A stretch of DNA of 64,000 nucleotides, taken from the NCBI GenBank assembly GCA_900547105.1, contig URFL01000011.1, forward strand, positions 1-64,000, given 5' to 3'. This document shows positions 1 to 7,779 of the stretch, in pieces. The DNA comes from an uncultured Oscillospiraceae bacterium (GTDB taxonomy: Bacteria > Bacillota > Clostridia > Oscillospirales > Acutalibacteraceae). A program made the position numbers and the translations under genes. Positions within the stretch are counted from its first letter, which is position 1. Each line of letters starts with the position of its first letter. Under the pieces are notes generated by a model. It saw nothing but the letters and a program-made list of their open reading frames with translations, had not been told where the DNA came from and ran no database searches.

Positions 1-11
1 ATCTTTTATTG

Positions 12-32
12 ACCCCCAGTTGAACTGGGGGA
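12..32. terminator. Palindromic hairpin at window edge
   Basis: A perfect inverted repeat (CCCCCAGTT / AACTGGGGG) with a 1-nt centre is followed on the plus strand by a T-rich stretch. It probably ends transcription from a gene outside the window. No gene lies between it and the left edge. Confidence 0.5.
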
Positions 33-59
33 TTGTTTCTCTCTAAAGAGCCATACCAA

Positions 60-105
60 ACGCACCCTGTCCGGCTAAACACCGGACAGGGCGCGTTTTT
101 GTTTT
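60..105. terminator. Rho-independent terminator, probably bidirectional
   Basis: A GC-rich stem (CCCTGTCCGG / CCGGACAGGG, loop CTAAACA) flanked by GCG/CGC pairs is followed on the plus strand by TTTTTGTTTT. It lies just past the stop of the leftward antiporter gene. The T-run is stronger rightwards, so it may also end a gene outside the window. Confidence 0.7.
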
Positions 106-110
106 ATGCA

Positions 111-1322
111 CTATTCCGCCGCATCCTCCGCGCGGGGCAGCAGCTTTTTATAGCTGGCATCGATACCCAGCGCTCCCAGCGGCGCGGTGATCAAAATTCC
201 CAACACCGCCACCGACAGCACCAGCTCGCCGCAGGGCAACCCCATTGCCAGCGGCACCGACCCGATCGCCGCCTGCACCGTTGCTTTGGGCAGATAGGCG
301 ATCACGCAAAACAGGCGCTCCTGCGCGCTCAACGGCGTGCGGACAAGGCACACCAGCACCCCCATCGCCCGAAACACCAGCGCCGCCAAAATCATCAGCA
401 CCGCGCCTGCGCCGGCACGCAGCGTATAGCGCACATCCACCGCCGCGCCCACCAGCACAAACAGTACCAATTCGGCGGCGATCCACAGCTTGCCCAGCTT
501 TTCTGACAGCCGCCGGCTCACCACCGCCGCGCTTTTGATTTTCAACACACACGCCATGCTCACCACCGCCAGCAAGCCGGACACCGCCACGGTGCCTTTC
601 GCCCAGCCTTCCACCGTTATCAGCAAAAACGCCATCCCCAGCACCACGATCACCTTGGTACTGTTGCGCACGCCATGGCCGCGGGTGTACGCACACTCAA
701 AAAACAGCGCCAGCGCTATGCCAACCAGCGCCCCCAGCGCCACTCCCAGCAGGATAGACACCGGCACATTCAGAAAATCGGTCACTTGGGCGCTGCCGCC
801 TTGCGCCATGTTCACAAAGGTGGTGAACAGTACGATCACGAAAATATCGTCGCAGGAAGCGCCCGCCAAAATCATCTGCGGCACGCTATGGTCGGTGCCG
901 CGGCGTTGCTCCATCAGCCGCAGCATGCGCGGCACCACCACGGCGGGCGATACCGCGCTCAACACCGCGCCCATCACCGCCGCCTCCACCCGGTTCACCC
1001 CCAGCAGCACAGGTGCAAGCAACAGATATCCGCCTATTTCAAAGCTCGCCGGCACAAACGACATCAGCACCGCCGGTCGCCCCACTCGTTTCAGGTCGTG
1101 CAGATCCAGCGACAGCCCCGCTTTCAGCAAAATAATGATCAGCGCGATCTGGCGCAGCTCGGCCGAGATACCCAGAATAGACGGATCCAACCAATCCAGC
1201 ACATACGGTCCCAACACGATGCCGGACAGCAGCATACCGATGATGCGGGGCAGCCGCAGCCGCTCGCAGATCGCTGCCACCGACAGCCCCACCAGAAAGA
1301 TCAACGACAAAGATAACAACAT
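111..1322 (-). CDS. Cation:proton antiporter (CPA family), fluoride-riboswitch controlled
   Basis: A 403-aa polytopic membrane protein of the monovalent cation:proton antiporter type. About a dozen hydrophobic segments cover almost the whole length. The transport core carries an Asp-Asp pair (ASCDDIF, D158-D159), which is typical of the ion-binding site of electrogenic CPA exchangers. The C-terminus has no TrkA-N or other regulatory domain. ATG is preceded by GGGGGAGG. The leader is a fluoride riboswitch with its own promoter, so the exchanger is probably made when fluoride enters the cell. It may expel fluoride-linked cations or protons, or restore ion balance; the transported ion cannot be read from the sequence. 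CPA-type antiporters are a known minority class of fluoride-riboswitch genes besides crcB and eriC-F. Confidence 0.85.
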   Translation of the reverse strand: MLLSLSLIFLVGLSVAAICERLRLPRIIGMLLSGIVLGPYVLDWLDPSILGISAELRQIALIIILLKAGLSLDLHDLKRVGRPAVLMSFVPASFEIGGYLLLAPVLLGVNRVEAAVMGAVLSAVSPAVVVPRMLRLMEQRRGTDHSVPQMILAGASCDDIFVIVLFTTFVNMAQGGSAQVTDFLNVPVSILLGVALGALVGIALALFFECAYTRGHGVRNSTKVIVVLGMAFLLITVEGWAKGTVAVSGLLAVVSMACVLKIKSAAVVSRRLSEKLGKLWIAAELVLFVLVGAAVDVRYTLRAGAGAVLMILAALVFRAMGVLVCLVRTPLSAQERLFCVIAYLPKATVQAAIGSVPLAMGLPCGELVLSVAVLGILITAPLGALGIDASYKKLLPRAEDAAE

Positions 1323-1345
1323 AATTCATCCTCCCCCATACGCAG

Positions 1346-1440
1346 AAAAGCTGATGCCCCCTGCATAAATAATGCAGAAGTCATCAGCTTACAAAGCGGT
1401 TCTAGCGATCGCGCTACGGGAGAACTTCATTCCCTTGGGC
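1346..1440 (-). promoter_or_regulatory. Fluoride riboswitch (crcB motif) with intrinsic terminator
   Basis: Read leftwards, the RNA has the fluoride aptamer landmarks in order. First comes GGGAAUGAAGUUCUCCC, then a variable hairpin (UAGCG-CGAU-CGCUA), then GAACCGCU, then AAGCUGAUGACUUCUGC. The GAAGU/ACUUC pseudoknot can form. The expression platform is a terminator: AAGCUGAUG (1390-1382) pairs with CAUCAGCUU (1356-1348) around an inner CUGCAU/AUGCAG hairpin and is followed by a short U-run. The terminator's 5' arm is part of the aptamer core, so aptamer folding and termination exclude each other. This predicts fluoride-induced read-through. Confidence 0.9.
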
Positions 1441-1442
1441 TC

Positions 1443-1471
1443 AGTATAGCACACCCGCGCGCCAAAAGCAA
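1443..1471 (-). promoter_or_regulatory. Sigma-A promoter of the fluoride riboswitch unit
   Basis: Leftward TTGCTT (1471-1466), 17-nt spacer, TATACT (1448-1443). It lies between the acyltransferase stop and the aptamer, so the antiporter has its own transcription start. Confidence 0.75.
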
Positions 1472-1479
1472 GGGGGATG

Positions 1480-2604
1480 TTACGCTGCCGCGCGCCGCGA
1501 TCGCAGCGCCCGCCCGGCCCTGGTCAGCAAGGTAACGCCGCCCTGCACCACCGCCGCCATCACCAGCGACACGGCAATGTTGAGAAACACCACCCAAAAG
1601 GCGTTCAACCGCTGCGGCATCGCCGACACCGCGGCCTTCAGCTTTTCATACACATAATTATCCGGAATCCACGACAGCAAATACGCCGCCAGCGTCAGCT
1701 TGGACACAAAGGCGACTGCCCGCTGGGTGCGTTCTCCCAGTTGCGGATAGCGAATGGAGTTGATCAGCAAAAACAGCAGCACCGCGTTGGTAACATTTTG
1801 CACCCCGCCCCAATCGCACCAGCTGCCCCACACAAAGGTACGGGAATAGCTTTTCCACGCATTGAACGCGCCGCACGCCAGCAGCGACAACCCCAGCGCC
1901 ACCGCCAGCCTCCCGGTAGGCAAGCGCTTGATATCCACCCGCTCGCGCAGATACGCGCCGATAAAATAATAGGTAAGCGGATACAGCCGCTGCCACCAAT
2001 CCGGCACCAGCTTGGTGTGCTGCTTGGTCAGCCACGGCTGCCACAGCGCCCCCGGCGTTTGCAGATCGTGCGCATTCAGCACACTGGGCAGCATGGTCAT
2101 CACCGCCAGCACCAGCACCAGCATCAGCTGCCCCTTGTGCGAAGCGATCGCCCGCCACAGCGTGTTCAAAAACGGGATCAGCAGCAAACAACCGATGTAC
2201 ATGCTGATATACCACGAATATTGCTGAAATCCCAGCAAATTGACCGCCACATCCTTCAGCGACAGCTCCGCGTGGCGATACACCACCTGATACGCCAAAA
2301 TCGCCAGTGTGGACAGCGCATAGGTCAGCAAAATCGGCGTCAGCCGCCCATAATAATGCCGCAGCCCGCCGGACAGATCCACCTGCTTTGGGGAGGACAG
2401 ATACCCCGTCAACAGCATAAACAGCGGCACGCAGGTCATAAACATGGTGCGCATAATCGCCATCAGATACATCCGCTTGCCCACCATGGTGGTACTGTAA
2501 AACCCGCTGTTTAAGAAAAAGTGGACGCAAACAACATTACAAAACGCGAGAATCCGTGTAATATCCAACCCGATATCACGGGTCGGTTTTTGAATAGTGG
2601 ACAA
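1480..2604 (-). CDS. Acyltransferase 3 family membrane protein (OafA/WecH-like)
   Basis: A 374-aa integral membrane acyltransferase with about ten transmembrane segments. It begins close to a DITRILAF...VVCVHFF segment; the Arg and His in this N-terminal helix match the family's conserved catalytic region. Such enzymes usually O-acetylate surface glycans or other envelope sugars; the acceptor here is unknown. I choose a TTG start at 2604 because AGGAGG sits 7 nt upstream and translation from there opens directly into the family N-terminus. Longer in-frame ATG options add about 70 basic residues without family similarity. It is read leftwards in front of the fluoride-riboswitch unit, with no obvious functional link. 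Confidence 0.8.
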   Translation of the reverse strand: MSTIQKPTRDIGLDITRILAFCNVVCVHFFLNSGFYSTTMVGKRMYLMAIMRTMFMTCVPLFMLLTGYLSSPKQVDLSGGLRHYYGRLTPILLTYALSTLAILAYQVVYRHAELSLKDVAVNLLGFQQYSWYISMYIGCLLLIPFLNTLWRAIASHKGQLMLVLVLAVMTMLPSVLNAHDLQTPGALWQPWLTKQHTKLVPDWWQRLYPLTYYFIGAYLRERVDIKRLPTGRLAVALGLSLLACGAFNAWKSYSRTFVWGSWCDWGGVQNVTNAVLLFLLINSIRYPQLGERTQRAVAFVSKLTLAAYLLSWIPDNYVYEKLKAAVSAMPQRLNAFWVVFLNIAVSLVMAAVVQGGVTLLTRAGRALRSRRAAA

Positions 2605-2738
2605 ACCATTTCCTCCTCCTCTGTGCCGCCCCTTTCGCCTGCACAGAGCGCAAATCATATCGATTATACCACACTTTTTGAGAAAATCCAGCTTTTTCTT
2701 ACAAAATGCGGTGATTTTCCCACCGGTGCCCCAACGAC

Positions 2739-2770
2739 AAAGGACGACAGCTAAAAGCCGTCGTCCCTTG
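2739..2770 (-). terminator. Terminator after the dockerin LRR gene
   Basis: A hairpin GGACGAC/GTCGTCC with an AGCTAAAAG-type loop is followed leftwards by TTTG. It lies about 60 nt past the stop of the leucine-rich-repeat gene. Confidence 0.55.
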
Positions 2771-2829
2771 TCATCTATAGGGGGTATGCTTATGTCCGGC
2801 GTTTTATGCCGCACCTCTAACAAACCGGT

Positions 2830-5235
2830 TTACGCCGCAGGAAATGCCGTCAGCGTGCCCGCTGCCCGCTGCAGGATCATCAGCGCATCCACCGCCGATA
2901 CACCCATCACACCATCCACATCGGCGGCGATCTGCTTGTCGCCCCACAGCGTCAGTGCGCGGGTTGCCGCTTGCAGCGCCAGCCACGCATCCACCGCGGT
3001 CACCTCGCCGTCGCCATTGACATCGCCCGGCGTACACTGCACAAAGTGCAGCTCTGCGCTAAACAACGCATCGTTTTCCTCGTCCACCTGTACCTTGTTC
3101 CAATCGTCCGCGCTGCCTTCAAAATACACATCGGTCAGCGCATTCAGCGACACAAACGCCTGTCGTCCAATGGAACGCAGCGTATCCGGCAGAATGACCG
3201 CCTGTATATCGTCATCCCCGCAGCCGGAAAACACATAATCCGCCAGATGTTCAATGCCGCGTGCCAGCTGAATTTGCTCGGTGGGGTCCTCCATCCACAC
3301 CTGCAGCAGCCAGCCGTTGTTGACCAAACAGCCGTTTTCCCAGTTTTCGTCCGCCATGCTGTATCCGGTACCGTTGAACGCATAGCAGTTGACGCTTTCC
3401 AAATGATCCGGCAGCGACAGCGTTTTCATCGCCTCGCAGCTCGCAAAGGCACTCCATTCGATGGTGGTCAGTGTCGAGGGGAACTGCGGCGACTGCAGCT
3501 TTTTACAATTGGAAAACGCCGAGCTCGCGATCACCTCCAGCCCCTCCGGCAGCGTGACCTCCGTCAGCAGCTGGTTGTAGTAAAACGCATACTCGTCAAT
3601 GGTTTTCACCGTATCCGGCACCGCGAAGGCGGCATCCGCCTTGGCTCCCGGATAGCACAGCAGCGACGTTTTGTCTTTGTTGTACAACACGCCATCCGTC
3701 GCCGTATACCACGCATTGGCGCTGTCCACTGTGATGGTGGTCAAACTGGTGTTTCCATCATAATCCGGCGTAAACTGCTCTTCGCCGATATACCGCACAC
3801 TGGCGGGAATATGCACCGCCGTCAGCTCCGGCTGTTCGGCAAATACATGAGCCGCAATACCGATGACGCCATCCGGCACCGTCACCTTGCTGCCGAAAAA
3901 GCTATCGTAGCGATATTCCAGCAGCCATCCGCTTATCTGCTTCATATTGTTCACATACGCCATATTCTTCAGCGCCGGCGTTCCCCCGAACACGGTACCG
4001 CCCATATGCGTGAGCGATGCGGGAATATGGATCTTATCCGCCGTAAAGGAGCTGCATCCGTAAAACGCATCCGCATCGAGATCGGTCACGCTGTCCGGCA
4101 GCCACGCATCGGTCAGGCTTTTGCATTGGAAAAACGCAAAGCCGCCCACGGTTTTCAGCTGGCTGTTTTCGGCATCCTCAAACAGAACCTTTTGAAGCGC
4201 GGCGGACCCGCTGAACGCCGAAGCACCGATAGCCGTCACCCCGCACGGAATCGTCACGGTTTCGAGATATGCCGCCCCCTGAAAAGCACCGTTGCCCAGA
4301 TTTGTCACATGGTCGGGCACGACAAAATCCGTGTCCGGTCGACCGGCGGGATACGCCACCAGCGTCTGCTGATCCACGCTGTACAGCACCCCGTCGCTTG
4401 CCATATACTGCCGGTTGGAGGGATTGACCCCAAACGCTTCCAGCTGGCTGCATTCCCGAAACGCCCCTGTTCCCAGATTCTTCAAGCTGGCGGGGAGCAT
4501 CACCCCATCGATTGCCGCTTTGTCAAAGGCATAGCTTTCGATCGTGGTTACCCCCTCCGGAATGGTCACCTGCTCCAGCGAGGTACAACCCGCGCAAAAA
4601 TTCATCGGAACAACACTCACCCCGGCGGGGATGCGGATGGATTTCAGCGCATCGCAAAACGAAAAAACGGAGGTGCCAAGCGAAGTGATGCTATCCGGCA
4701 AGTCGATCGTTTCCAACGACTTGCACCAGAAAAAGGCGCTACTTCCTATCTTTTTGAGTCCTTGCGGCAGCTCCACTCGTGTCAGCTGGTTGCAATCAAA
4801 AAACGCGCTGTCCAAAATCGCCGTCACCCCCTGCGGAATGGTGATCTCCTGCAGTGACTCGCAATATTCAAACGCGCCGTATCGAATGGTTTCCAGCGTG
4901 GACGGCAGCGTTATGGCAGCCGCGTTTTCGCAGTCCTTGAACGCATATTCACCCAGCGCGGTGATTCCCTCGCCCACCACAATGGCGCGCACATTCTCTA
5001 TCAACCCTTGCTTGTTCCAGGGGGACGTGATACCCGTGTAGCTGCTGTTGTAAGCGTAATCCGGCATCGCACCGGTGCCGGTCAGGGTGAGGGTACCGTC
5101 CGCCGACAGTGTCCATGTAATATTTTTGCCGCAGCTGCCGCTTGTCTGCTGCGCGCTCACCGGCGTGCACACCAGCAGCAGCCACAGCGTCATCATCGTC
5201 GCGATCACGCGTTTGGCCATTGTATGTATCCGCAT
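2830..5235 (-). CDS. Secreted BspA-like leucine-rich-repeat protein with C-terminal type I dockerin
   Basis: An 801-aa secreted protein. A signal peptide ends near VSAQQ (about residue 29). Residues from about 60 to 720 hold many LRR_5/BspA-type repeats (for example LPDSITSLGTSVFSFCDALK), the kind used for binding surfaces or glycans. The last about 64 residues form a dockerin with two calcium loops, GDVNGDGEVTAVDA and ADVDGVMGVSAVDA. The dockerin implies attachment to a cohesin-bearing scaffold, so this is probably a non-catalytic binding or adhesion component of a cellulosome-like complex (inference). The start at 5235 has AAAGGGG 6-7 nt upstream; an internal ATG five codons on lacks a better site. 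No cohesin or scaffoldin gene lies in the window. Confidence 0.88.
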   Translation of the reverse strand: MRIHTMAKRVIATMMTLWLLLVCTPVSAQQTSGSCGKNITWTLSADGTLTLTGTGAMPDYAYNSSYTGITSPWNKQGLIENVRAIVVGEGITALGEYAFKDCENAAAITLPSTLETIRYGAFEYCESLQEITIPQGVTAILDSAFFDCNQLTRVELPQGLKKIGSSAFFWCKSLETIDLPDSITSLGTSVFSFCDALKSIRIPAGVSVVPMNFCAGCTSLEQVTIPEGVTTIESYAFDKAAIDGVMLPASLKNLGTGAFRECSQLEAFGVNPSNRQYMASDGVLYSVDQQTLVAYPAGRPDTDFVVPDHVTNLGNGAFQGAAYLETVTIPCGVTAIGASAFSGSAALQKVLFEDAENSQLKTVGGFAFFQCKSLTDAWLPDSVTDLDADAFYGCSSFTADKIHIPASLTHMGGTVFGGTPALKNMAYVNNMKQISGWLLEYRYDSFFGSKVTVPDGVIGIAAHVFAEQPELTAVHIPASVRYIGEEQFTPDYDGNTSLTTITVDSANAWYTATDGVLYNKDKTSLLCYPGAKADAAFAVPDTVKTIDEYAFYYNQLLTEVTLPEGLEVIASSAFSNCKKLQSPQFPSTLTTIEWSAFASCEAMKTLSLPDHLESVNCYAFNGTGYSMADENWENGCLVNNGWLLQVWMEDPTEQIQLARGIEHLADYVFSGCGDDDIQAVILPDTLRSIGRQAFVSLNALTDVYFEGSADDWNKVQVDEENDALFSAELHFVQCTPGDVNGDGEVTAVDAWLALQAATRALTLWGDKQIAADVDGVMGVSAVDALMILQRAAGTLTAFPAA

Positions 5236-5432
5236 AGTAATCCCCTTTCGCTCAAAACCATATGGTGAATGATCTTTATATACATGTACAGTATACCAAA
5301 CACCGGCGAGAAAACCGCGAAAATTTCCGAATTGGACAATGCCATTTTAGAAATTATTTTGTCGAAACCGGTTCCCCTTTTTTGCCGAACGCGGTATAAT
5401 TAGGCCAAGAAACGACCAAAGGGGTGTTTTCG

Positions 5433-7160
5433 ATGAAATTTAAGGACCAATTAAACGCGTATATCGACCAATTGGGGTGTACCGCCAAGGAGCTGGGCGA
5501 AGCGTCCGGCGTATCCGCCGCCACCATCAGCCGGTATCGTTCCGGCGAACGGCTGCCGGAGGCAGATACCCCCGCGTTCGAGGCGCTTTGCAGTGCGATT
5601 GCGGCGATCGCCGAGCAAAAGCAGCTCTCCCTCTCCTCCGCTTCGGTGGCCGAAGCGTTTTTGCAATGCCCGGATATGGCGGCCACCAACCGCACCCAGC
5701 TGATCGAAAATTTCAATACGCTGATCGCGGTGCTGGACATCAACATCAACCGGCTGTGCCGCTACACCAACTATGATGCATCGGCGATCTTCCGCTTTCG
5801 CAACGGCACCCGCCGTCCCGGCGATCCGGTAAAGTTTGCTTCCTCCATCGCCACTTATATTGCCCGCGAGCGGGCGGATTCTGGCGACATCGCGATCCTC
5901 GCCGAGCTGCTCGGCTGCTCCCCCGACGAGCTGTCGGATAACTCCAAGCGATACAAGCAGCTGAAAAAATGGTTGATCGAAGGGCGCAGCACTCCCGCAA
6001 GCGGCGTATCGGACTTTCTTGCCAAGCTGGACGCGTTCGATCTGAACGAATATATCAAAGTCATCCATTTTGACGAGATGAAGGTGCCATCGCTGCCGTT
6101 CCAGCTGCCCACTTCCAAGGTGTACCATGGGCTTGAGGAAATGATGGCCAGCGAGCTGGATTTTTTGAAAGCCACCGTGCTTTCCAAATCGCAAAAGCCG
6201 GTCACTATGTACAGCGATGTGCCGATGACGGAAATGGCGAAGGACCCGGAATTTCCCAAAAAGTGGATGTTCGGCATGGCGCTGATGCTGAAAAAGGGGC
6301 TGCATCTCAACCAGATCCACAACCTCGACCGATCGTTTGAGGATATGATGCTGGGGCTGGAAAGCTGGATCCCGATGTATATGACCGGGCAAATTTCGCC
6401 CTACTACCTCAAAAGCGCGCAAAATCCGGTGTTCCACCATTTTCTGAAAGTGTCCGGCGCGGCGGTGCTGACCGGTGCCGCCATCGCGGGGCACCACACC
6501 GACGGGCGGTATTATCTTTCCAAAACCAAAGAGGACATCGCCTACTACACCGACCAGGCGGAGCATCTGCTCGGCTGCGCGCGCCCGCTGATGGATATTT
6601 ACCGTGAGGACAGCGCCGCCCGGCTGCGGGCGTTTTTGCTGGCGGACACCCAGACCGAGGGTAAACGCCGCAGCATTTTGTCGGTGCTGCCGCTGTACAC
6701 GATGGAACCGGCATTTTTGCAGCAGATGCTCGCTGCCCGCCCGCTGGAGGCGGACGACCGGCAGCGCATTTTGGACTACGCCGCGATGCAGCGGCAGGCG
6801 GTGGAGGATATTTTGCAATCCAACCCGATAGAGGAAGAGATCGCGCGGCTGTCGGAGGAGGAATTTGCCCGCCATCCCGCCGCGTTGTCGCTGGCGGGGA
6901 TGTTCTACCCCACCGATATCCCCTACACCTACGAAGAGTACACCGCCCATTGGCAGCAAACGATGCAGTTTGCCGCCACACATCCGTCCTATACCGTCCG
7001 GGAAACCTCCGCCAACGCGTTTCGCAATCTGCAAATCCAGATGTGCGAGGGCAAATGGGCGATGATCTCCAAAGGCAATAGCCCGGCGATCCACTTTGTG
7101 ATCCATCATCCCAAGCTGCGCGCTGCCATCGAGCAGTTTGTGCCGCCGGTGGTGGAATAA
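5433..7160 (+). CDS. Large XRE-type regulator with two N-terminal HTH domains
   Basis: A 575-aa predicted cytoplasmic protein. Residues about 5-45 form an XRE/Cro HTH (KELGEASGVSAATISRYRSG). Residues about 100-135 look like a second, divergent HTH (INRLCRYTNYDASAIFRFR). The remaining about 430 residues are helical and include a long sensor-like region that I do not recognise. ATG at 5433 is 8 nt after AAAGGGG and is preferred over GTG at 5424, which overlaps that site. A TATAAT box lies at 5395-5400. The next gene, a P-loop kinase-like protein, follows after 16 nt, so the two are probably co-transcribed. The target is unknown; the divergent LRR-dockerin gene is a possible one. Confidence 0.75.
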   Translation: MKFKDQLNAYIDQLGCTAKELGEASGVSAATISRYRSGERLPEADTPAFEALCSAIAAIAEQKQLSLSSASVAEAFLQCPDMAATNRTQLIENFNTLIAVLDININRLCRYTNYDASAIFRFRNGTRRPGDPVKFASSIATYIARERADSGDIAILAELLGCSPDELSDNSKRYKQLKKWLIEGRSTPASGVSDFLAKLDAFDLNEYIKVIHFDEMKVPSLPFQLPTSKVYHGLEEMMASELDFLKATVLSKSQKPVTMYSDVPMTEMAKDPEFPKKWMFGMALMLKKGLHLNQIHNLDRSFEDMMLGLESWIPMYMTGQISPYYLKSAQNPVFHHFLKVSGAAVLTGAAIAGHHTDGRYYLSKTKEDIAYYTDQAEHLLGCARPLMDIYREDSAARLRAFLLADTQTEGKRRSILSVLPLYTMEPAFLQQMLAARPLEADDRQRILDYAAMQRQAVEDILQSNPIEEEIARLSEEEFARHPAALSLAGMFYPTDIPYTYEEYTAHWQQTMQFAATHPSYTVRETSANAFRNLQIQMCEGKWAMISKGNSPAIHFVIHHPKLRAAIEQFVPPVVE

Positions 7161-7176
7161 GACGGGAGGGGCGCGT

Positions 7177-7713
7177 ATGGTCATCCTCATCACCGGTGCC
7201 TCGCACACCGGCAAAACGCTGCTGGCGCAGCGGCTGGTGGACGCGTGTCACTTTTCCTGCCTGTCCATCGACCTGTTAAAAATGGGGCTGATCCGCAGCG
7301 GACAAACCGATCTCACCCCTGTCGACGATGACCGGCTGACCGACTATCTGTGGCCGATCGTGCGGGAGATCATCAAAACCGCTATCGAAAACCAGCAAGA
7401 TCTCATCGTGGAGGGGTGCTATGTCCCGCCGGATTGGGAGCAGGATTTCGACCGGCGGTATCGCGCCGCCATCCGCTTTTGCTGTTTGGTGATGAGCGAG
7501 GGGTATCTGGCGCAGCATTTCGAGGATGTCCGCCGCCATGCTTGCGCCATCGAACAGCGGCTGGACGATGCGTGCGCGTTGTCGGACTTGCAAAAGGACA
7601 ACGCCCGGTTTGCTCGGATGTGCCACACCCACGGCTACCCCTGCCTGTTGATCGAGGGCAACTACCTCCAAACGCTCGACCGCGGCATAGCCGCCTTGCT
7701 GAAAACCGAATAA
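7177..7713 (+). CDS. P-loop small-molecule kinase-like ATPase
   Basis: A 178-aa protein with a P-loop at its very N-terminus (GASHTGKT, residues 7-14). It is followed by a nucleotide-monophosphate-kinase-like fold with IVEGCYVPP and a C-terminal IEGNYL element. Size and layout resemble AAA/adenylate-kinase-like or 2-phosphoglycerate-kinase-like proteins of unknown substrate. The start at 7177 follows GGGAGGGG and places the P-loop at the usual distance from the N-terminus. It lies 16 nt behind the double-HTH regulator and ends at a strong terminator, so the two form a two-gene unit. A zeta-toxin-like role cannot be excluded, but no antitoxin partner is visible. Confidence 0.65.
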   Translation: MVILITGASHTGKTLLAQRLVDACHFSCLSIDLLKMGLIRSGQTDLTPVDDDRLTDYLWPIVREIIKTAIENQQDLIVEGCYVPPDWEQDFDRRYRAAIRFCCLVMSEGYLAQHFEDVRRHACAIEQRLDDACALSDLQKDNARFARMCHTHGYPCLLIEGNYLQTLDRGIAALLKTE

Positions 7714-7721
7714 CCGCACAC

Positions 7722-7761
7722 AAAAAGCAGGCGCTGCCAAACCCGACAGCGCCTGCTTTTC
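7722..7761. terminator. Bidirectional terminator
   Basis: AAAAAGCAGGCGCTG pairs with CAGCGCCTGCTTTT around a 10-nt loop, with A/T runs on both sides. It separates the convergent kinase-like gene and the sodium/proline symporter gene. Confidence 0.9.
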
Positions 7762-7779
7762 TTCTCTATATCTTCTCTT

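Noticed and set aside
5451..7214. A 587-codon minus-strand open frame opposite the double-HTH regulator
   Set aside because: No recognisable domain and basic antisense composition; the plus strand has HTH motifs and a proper start.
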